A DNA stretch of 64,000 nucleotides from Micromonospora carbonacea (GTDB taxonomy: Bacteria > Actinomycetota > Actinomycetes > Mycobacteriales > Micromonosporaceae): positions 806,001 to 870,000 of the forward strand of contig NZ_JACHMZ010000001.1 of assembly GCF_014205165.1 (NCBI RefSeq), read 5' to 3'. The position numbers were made by a program, and so were the translations under genes. Positions 59,661 through 64,000 of this stretch are shown piece by piece. A model generated the notes under the pieces. It had not been told where the DNA came from. It was given only the letters and a program-made list of their open reading frames with translations, and did no database searches. Within the stretch, counting starts at the first letter, position 1. The number at the start of each line of letters is the position of its first letter.

Positions 59661-60671
59661 GTGACCTCCCGTCCGCAACACCCGTCCGAAGGGTCAGAAC
59701 GCCTCAGGCCCACGGTGGCGGTGGCCCGCGCCGCCCGCGTCCTCGCCGCGGCGGGGATCGATGCCCCCCGCGCCGAGGCCGAGCTGCTCGCCGCGCACGT
59801 GCTGGGCGTGCCCCGGGGACGGCTGGCGCTGGCCGACGGCCTCGCCCCCGACCAGCTCGACCGGTACGACGCCCTGGTCGCCCGGCGGGCCACCCGCGAG
59901 CCGCTCCAGCACCTCACCGGCACGGCCGCCTTCCGACACCTGGAGCTGGCGGTCGGCCCCGGCGTCTTCGTGCCCCGCCCGGAAACGGAGCTGCTCGCCG
60001 GCTGGGGCGTCGACCAGGCCCGGCTACGGTCCGGCGGCGGAGGGTCGTCGGGCCCAGGCGGGTCGGCGGTCCCGGGCGGGTCGGCGGCCAGCGGCGCCGC
60101 GCCGGCCGGCGCGCCCGCGACCGCCGGCAGCCCGCTGGTCGTCGACCTGTGCAGCGGGTCGGGGGCGATCGCCCTCGCCGTGGCCCAGGAGACGCCCGCC
60201 GCCCGGGTGGTGGCCGTGGAGCGGTCCCCGGCGGCGCTGGCGTGGCTGCGGCGCAACGCGGCCGACCGGGCCGCCGCCGGGGATCGCCCGGTGGAGGTGG
60301 TGGCCGCCGACGTCACCGACCCGGGCCTGCTGGGCGGCCTTGAGGGGCGGGTGGACGTGCTGCTGTGCAACCCGCCGTACGTGCCGAGGGCGGTCGAGGT
60401 GCCCCCGGAGGTGGCGGCGCACGACCCGGACGAGGCGGTCTTCGGCGGGGCGGACGGGCTGGACGTGATCCGGCCGGTGCTGGCCCGGGCCGCGCTGCTG
60501 CTCCGCCCCGGCGGGGTGCTCGGCGTCGAGCACGACGACACGCACGGCGCGGCGGTGCCCGCGCTGCTGGCCGCCGACGGCCGGTACGAGGTGGTCGAGG
60601 AGCACCGGGACCTGGCCGGGCGGCCCCGGTTCACCACCGCCCGCCGCCGGCTGCCGGCCGCCGCCCGGTGA
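59661..60671 (+). CDS. prmC: Release factor glutamine methyltransferase
   Basis: A 336-residue class I SAM methyltransferase. It has the N-terminal helical release-factor-binding domain (about 15-95), FVPRPETELL, the SAM motif VVDLCSGSGAIALAVA and the catalytic VDVLLCNPPYVPR (NPPY near 236). It methylates the Gln of the GGQ loop of RF1/RF2. An odd feature is a Gly/Ser/Ala/Pro linker (about 118-155) of low complexity between PRPETELL and the SAM domain, lengthening the protein by about 40 residues against typical PrmC. Confidence 0.93.
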   Translation: MTSRPQHPSEGSERLRPTVAVARAARVLAAAGIDAPRAEAELLAAHVLGVPRGRLALADGLAPDQLDRYDALVARRATREPLQHLTGTAAFRHLELAVGPGVFVPRPETELLAGWGVDQARLRSGGGGSSGPGGSAVPGGSAASGAAPAGAPATAGSPLVVDLCSGSGAIALAVAQETPAARVVAVERSPAALAWLRRNAADRAAAGDRPVEVVAADVTDPGLLGGLEGRVDVLLCNPPYVPRAVEVPPEVAAHDPDEAVFGGADGLDVIRPVLARAALLLRPGGVLGVEHDDTHGAAVPALLAADGRYEVVEEHRDLAGRPRFTTARRRLPAAAR

Positions 60672-60813
60672 CCGCCCGCCGCCGGTTGCCGGCCCGCCCG
60701 TCGGTGACCGCGCGCCGTCGGTGACCGGCCGCCCGCCGCGCCTCGCGGAGGCGGTCGCATCCGGACCTGTGGGACCCGTTCACGCCGACGACGCCGACCG
60801 GGCCGGGGCGTGG

Positions 60814-60819
60814 CAGACT
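60814..60819 (+). promoter_or_regulatory. Putative -10 element of tsaC
   Basis: CAGACT, 8 nt before the GTGATG start. Confidence 0.3.
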
Positions 60820-60827
60820 GACTTCTC

Positions 60828-61481
60828 GTGATGCTCTACGACTGTCGGTCGCTCGCCGACCGGGACCGCGGCATCGCCGCTGCCATCGAGGCCGTCAAGA
60901 ACGGCGAGCTGGTCGTCCTGCCGACGGACACGGTCTACGGGATCGGCGCGGACGCCTTCACCCCGTACGCGGTGCGGGCGCTCTCGGACGCCAAGGGCGG
61001 CACCCGGCAGGCGCCCCCGGTGCTGATCGGGTCCCGGCACACCCTCGACGGCCTGGTCTTCACGCTGCCCCGGTCGGCCCGCGACCTGGTCGAGGCGTTC
61101 TGGCCGGGCGCGCTCACGATCATCGTGGAGCACTCGCCGAGCCTGTCGTGGGACCTCGGCGACGAGACGGGCAGCGGCACGGTCGCGGTGCGGATGCCGC
61201 TGCACCCGGTGGCCCTGGAGGTGCTGCGGGAGACCGGCCCGATGGCGGTGGCGTCGGCCAACAAGGTGGGCCAGCCGGCTGCGGTGACCGCCGAGGCGGC
61301 CCGGGAACAGCTCGGTTACACGGTGCGGGCCTACCTGGAGGCGGGGGCGTGTCCCGACCCGGTGCCGAGCACCATCGTCGACCTCACCGGCGAGACGCCG
61401 ACGCTGGTGCGCGCCGGGGCGATCCCGGTCGAGCAACTGCGCGACGTCGTGCCGGACCTCGTCGAGAGCCGGGTGGGCTGA
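60828..61481 (+). CDS. tsaC: L-threonylcarbamoyladenylate synthase (TsaC/Sua5)
   Basis: A 217-residue YrdC-fold enzyme. VVLPTDTVYGIGADAF is the KxR/nucleotide-binding start of the family, APPVLIGSR a core strand, FWPGALTIIV and VAVRMPLHP binding elements, and MAVASANKVGQPAAVT the SAN signature. It makes threonylcarbamoyl-AMP from threonine, bicarbonate and ATP for t6A in ANN-decoding tRNAs. GTG 60828 or the adjacent ATG 60831 can start it. It is tightly linked to the phosphatase gene (TGAGTG junction). Being just after prmC is a widely conserved order. Confidence 0.94.
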   Translation: MMLYDCRSLADRDRGIAAAIEAVKNGELVVLPTDTVYGIGADAFTPYAVRALSDAKGGTRQAPPVLIGSRHTLDGLVFTLPRSARDLVEAFWPGALTIIVEHSPSLSWDLGDETGSGTVAVRMPLHPVALEVLRETGPMAVASANKVGQPAAVTAEAAREQLGYTVRAYLEAGACPDPVPSTIVDLTGETPTLVRAGAIPVEQLRDVVPDLVESRVG

Positions 61482-62093
61482 GTGCCGCCGTTCACCGTCC
61501 TGCACGTCTGCATGGGGAACATCTGCCGCTCGCCGATGGCGGAGCGGCTGCTGGCGCTGGCCGTCCGCGAGCGGCTGGCGCGGCGCGGCGTCGACCCGGC
61601 CGACGCCGACGCGCTGCTGCACAGCCACAGCGCCGGCACCGGGGGGTGGCACGCGGGCGAGGAGATGAACCCGCCGGCCGCCCGCCAGCTGACCGCCCGG
61701 GGCGGCGACGTGGCCGGCTTCGCCGCCCGCAAGCTGCGCTCCGATCTCATCGACGCGGCCGACCTGGTGCTCACGGCCACCGCAGACCAGCAGGAGTACG
61801 TGGTGGCGCTGCGCCCCGACGCCGCGCCCCGCACGTTCGTGCTCGGCGAGTTCGGCCGGCTGCTGGCGGCCGTGGACGCCGCCGGGCTGCCTCCGGCCGA
61901 CGCCACCGGCGACGCCGTGTACGCCCGGGGGGTGGCCCTGGTCGCCGCCGTGCACGCCGCCCGGGAGGGCGCGGCCCCGCTGCACACCGACGACCTCGAC
62001 GACCCGTGGGGGCGCGGCGACCAGTGCTTCAGCCGGGTCGCCGACGAGATCGAGGAGACCGTTCACCCGCTGGCCGCCGCGCTGCTGCCCTGA
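61482..62093 (+). CDS. Low-molecular-weight protein-tyrosine phosphatase
   Basis: A 203-residue phosphatase. The P-loop HVCMGNICRSPMAERLL is the C-x5-R-S signature; SAGTGGWHAGEEMNP is conserved, and the general acid Asp is in LDDPWGRGDQCF. It is longer than the 150-160 residue norm because of an inserted segment (about 125-160). Such proteins dephosphorylate Tyr-phosphorylated proteins, often controlling capsule synthesis. The GTG follows the tsaC stop directly, so the two are co-translated. Followed by a direct-repeat region. Confidence 0.9.
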   Translation: MPPFTVLHVCMGNICRSPMAERLLALAVRERLARRGVDPADADALLHSHSAGTGGWHAGEEMNPPAARQLTARGGDVAGFAARKLRSDLIDAADLVLTATADQQEYVVALRPDAAPRTFVLGEFGRLLAAVDAAGLPPADATGDAVYARGVALVAAVHAAREGAAPLHTDDLDDPWGRGDQCFSRVADEIEETVHPLAAALLP

Positions 62094-62178
62094 GCCGGCT
62101 GCGGGGGACTGACCCGCCGGCTACCCTGAGCCGGCTGCGGAGGGCTGACCCGCCGGCTGCCCCGAGCGACTGTGGGGG
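62092..62178. repeat. 36-bp direct repeats downstream of the phosphatase gene
   Basis: Two complete copies (62092-62127, 62128-62163) and part of a third (62164-62178) of a unit beginning GAGCCGGCTGCGG and ending GACCCGCCGGCT plus 5 nt. AGCCGGC and GCCGGCT pair, so each unit is also a hairpin and may act as a terminator. Confidence 0.8.
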
Positions 62179-62199
62179 AGTCCGCCGCGCTGGGCCCGG

Positions 62200-62354
62200 G
62201 GCCCGGCGGCGTGCCCCTCCCCGGGAGCCGGCGGCGCGCGTCGCGTGTCTTTCTCGCGAATTTCGTACCCCTTTGGGGAAAAGCGGCGGGGTTAGCCGCC
62301 GTCCGGGTCATTCTGAACGGGTCCGTACCTGACCGGCTCCTGCGGGGAGAGCTG
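62200..62354 (+). promoter_or_regulatory. Leader of the penicillin-binding protein gene
   Basis: A locally AT-richer stretch (TTTCTCGCGAATTTCGTACC) followed by CCCC-TTT-GGGG and GCGGC-GGGGTTA-GCCGC hairpins and then GGGGAGAG before the ATG. It looks like a promoter with a structured 5' UTR; no riboswitch class matches by eye. Confidence 0.3.
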
Positions 62355-64000
62355 ATGATCCGGGCCCGTCGTCTCCACAAGCTCATGACCATCGTGCTGG
62401 CCGGCGTGCTCGCCGGGCTGGCGCTCGCCGTGGCGGCGCTGCCGGCCGCCCTGGTCTTCGGGATCGGCATCCGGGGCATCACCGAGCCGTGGTCGGAGCT
62501 GCCGGCGTCGCTGCTCACGCCGCCCACGGCGCAACGGTCCACCCTCTACGCCAACGACGGCCGCACCCTGATCACGTCCTTCTACACCGAGGACCGCGTC
62601 GACGTGCCGCTGGCCCAGGTGGCGCCGGCGATGCGCCAGGCCGTCGTCGCCGCCGAGGACGTGCGCTTCTACGAGCACAAGGGCGTGGACCCGCGCGGCG
62701 TCGTCCGGGCGTTCACCGCCAACCGCCGCGACGGCGCGCCCCGGCAGGGCGCGTCGACCCTGACCATGCAGTACGTGCGCAACGTGCTTGCCGGCGACCC
62801 CGCCCTCACCGAGGAGCAGCGGGCCAAGGCCACCGAGGTCACCCTCACCCGCAAGGTCAAGGAGATGCGGTACGCCCTGGCGGTGGAGCGCGAGCTGAGC
62901 AAGGACCAGATCCTCGCCGGCTACCTCAACATCGCCTACTTCGGCGCCGGAGCCTACGGGGTGGGGGCCGCCAGCAAGCGCTACTTCTCGAAGTCACCGG
63001 CGAAGCTCACCCTGGCCGAGTCGGCCCTGCTGGCCGGCCTGGTCCGCTCGCCGGACACCGACGACCCGATCAACGGCGACGCCGACGCGGCGCTGGCCCG
63101 CCGGGCGTACGTGCTGGACCGGATGGTCGAGACCGGCCAGGTCGCGCCCGAGGCGGCCGAGGCGGCGAAGGCCGAGCCGCTCAAGCTGAAGCCCAGCGCC
63201 ACGCCGAACGACTGCACGGCAGTCCCGCAGGAGCACAACGACTGGGGCTTCTTCTGCGACTGGTTCACCCGCTGGTGGGGCGAGCAGCCGGCGTTCGGCG
63301 CCACCGCCGACGAGCGGCAGCGCACCCTGCGCCGGGGCGGTTTCCGGATCGTCACCTCGCTCGACCCGGCCGTGCAGCGGACCGCCACCGAGCAGGTGCT
63401 CGGCGTCTACGACGTCGACGACCCCCGCGCCGCGCCGACCGCCGTGGTGCAGCCCGGCACCGGCCGGGTGCTCGCCCTCGCGGTGAACCGCAACTACAGC
63501 GTCGAGGAGAACCCGCAAGGGTGGCGCAACCGGCCGAACACCGTCAACCAGCTCGTCGCCGGGGGCGGGGCCATCACCGGTTACCAGGCCGGGTCGACGT
63601 TCAAGATCTTCGCGGTGCTTGCGGCGCTGGAGGCGGGCCTGCCGCTGGACACCCTGTTCGACGCGCCGTCCCGCATCGTCACCCGCTTCCCGGTGACCGG
63701 CGGCACCGCCGACTGCCGGGGCCGCTGGTGCCCGGTCAACGCCGACCCGCTCGGGATGGACGGCTACCGGACCATGTGGGACGCGTTCGGCCGGTCGGTG
63801 AACACCTACTTCGCCTGGCTCACCGAGCGGGTCGGCGCGGACCGGGTGGTGGAGATGGCCGAACGGCTCGGCATCCGGCTGCGCGCCGAGCCCGACGCCA
63901 GGATGGCCCGCTACGGCGCGCGGGACTGGGGCCCGTTCACGCTGGGCGTCGCCGCGACCACCCCGCTCGACCTCGCCGGGGCGTACGCGGCGGTGGCCGC
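62355..64000 (+). CDS. Class A penicillin-binding protein (3' partial)
   Basis: 548 codons are visible before the window ends. A short basic N-terminus and one membrane helix (about 10-42, MTIVLAGVLAGLALAVAALP) lead to a GT51 transglycosylase domain (about 70-265; AEDVRFYEHKGVDPRG with the catalytic Glu, RQGASTLTMQYVRN, and YLNIAYFGAGAYGVGAAS). The transpeptidase domain starts near 330, with the active-site GSTFKIF (near 414) and the SVN motif (near 480). The third KTG motif lies beyond the window. It polymerises and cross-links peptidoglycan. GGGGAGAG precedes the ATG. The frame has no stop inside the window. Confidence 0.94.
   Translation, partial: MIRARRLHKLMTIVLAGVLAGLALAVAALPAALVFGIGIRGITEPWSELPASLLTPPTAQRSTLYANDGRTLITSFYTEDRVDVPLAQVAPAMRQAVVAAEDVRFYEHKGVDPRGVVRAFTANRRDGAPRQGASTLTMQYVRNVLAGDPALTEEQRAKATEVTLTRKVKEMRYALAVERELSKDQILAGYLNIAYFGAGAYGVGAASKRYFSKSPAKLTLAESALLAGLVRSPDTDDPINGDADAALARRAYVLDRMVETGQVAPEAAEAAKAEPLKLKPSATPNDCTAVPQEHNDWGFFCDWFTRWWGEQPAFGATADERQRTLRRGGFRIVTSLDPAVQRTATEQVLGVYDVDDPRAAPTAVVQPGTGRVLALAVNRNYSVEENPQGWRNRPNTVNQLVAGGGAITGYQAGSTFKIFAVLAALEAGLPLDTLFDAPSRIVTRFPVTGGTADCRGRWCPVNADPLGMDGYRTMWDAFGRSVNTYFAWLTERVGADRVVEMAERLGIRLRAEPDARMARYGARDWGPFTLGVAATTPLDLAGAYAAVA

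Noticed and set aside
62200..62354. A c-di-AMP (ydaO-type) riboswitch before the PBP gene
   Set aside because: Hairpins are present, but I could not match the conserved core motifs of that class; a covariance-model search would be needed and a clear hit would reverse this.

Overview
The window is chromosomal DNA from a very GC-rich, Gram-positive actinobacterium. The gene content and order (argS, lysA, hom, thrC, thrB, rho, rpmE, prfA, prmC, tsaC), the GTG/TTG starts and the carbohydrate enzymes fit the Micromonosporaceae best (Micromonospora-like); this placement is inference from content, not a database match. There is no prophage, CRISPR array, integrase or secondary-metabolite cluster. 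I count 56 protein genes, one optional mini-ORF and one tRNA.

Layout. 1-7.5 kb: the end of a PlsC-type acyltransferase, cutA, a giant zinc-ribbon membrane protein, a fatty acid desaturase, a pterin dehydratase and an FHA protein. 7.5-12.1 kb: a ddaH-rocD arginine/ornithine pair, an oxidoreductase with a divergent HxlR regulator, a tandem array of seven small hairpins, and an acidic membrane protein. 12.3-19.9 kb: Nei2 glycosylase, an APH(6)-like kinase, a WGR/beta-propeller protein, a CoA-disulfide-reductase-like flavoprotein, a YbdK-type ligase and a second YidC. 20-24.5 kb: two tandem secreted GH18 chitinases, DedA and DUF1349. 24.6-30.9 kb: a GH13 trehalose-synthase-like enzyme, a FabG-like reductase, small membrane proteins, a Gfo/Idh oxidoreductase, a RelE remnant and an erythromycin-esterase-like protein. 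31-39 kb: a TetR-controlled MMPL transporter, a PEP-mutase-family enzyme, a LigD-type polymerase, a TetR/TetX-like monooxygenase module, tRNA-Arg(CCG) and an IS630-derived protein. 39-46.7 kb: DUF305/DUF3105, then argS-lysA-hom-thrC. 46.9-52.7 kb: an RND transporter, a polysaccharide deacetylase and an MFS permease lying inside the threonine cluster. 52.9-64 kb: thrB, rho, rpmE, prfA, a GGDEF protein, prmC, tsaC, a low-molecular-weight phosphatase, and the start of a class A penicillin-binding protein cut by the window end.

How it works together. The core block makes aspartate-family amino acids (lysA, hom, thrC, thrB) and termination and translation factors (rho, L31, RF1 and its methylase PrmC, TsaC for tRNA t6A). 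The accessory parts are chitin degradation, envelope transport and drug-resistance-like enzymes with local regulators whose operators are visible.

The most unusual material is not protein-coding. A two-hairpin intergenic element of about 50 bp occurs in six places around an invariant GTTAACGC core, and its right-hand hairpin covaries between copies. There is a seven-unit hairpin array with a 25-28 bp period. A 3 x 57-bp repeat between argS and lysA carries a ribosome-binding site and ATG in each unit. More than a dozen genes have a -10-like hexamer 6-8 nt before the start codon, which predicts leaderless transcripts.
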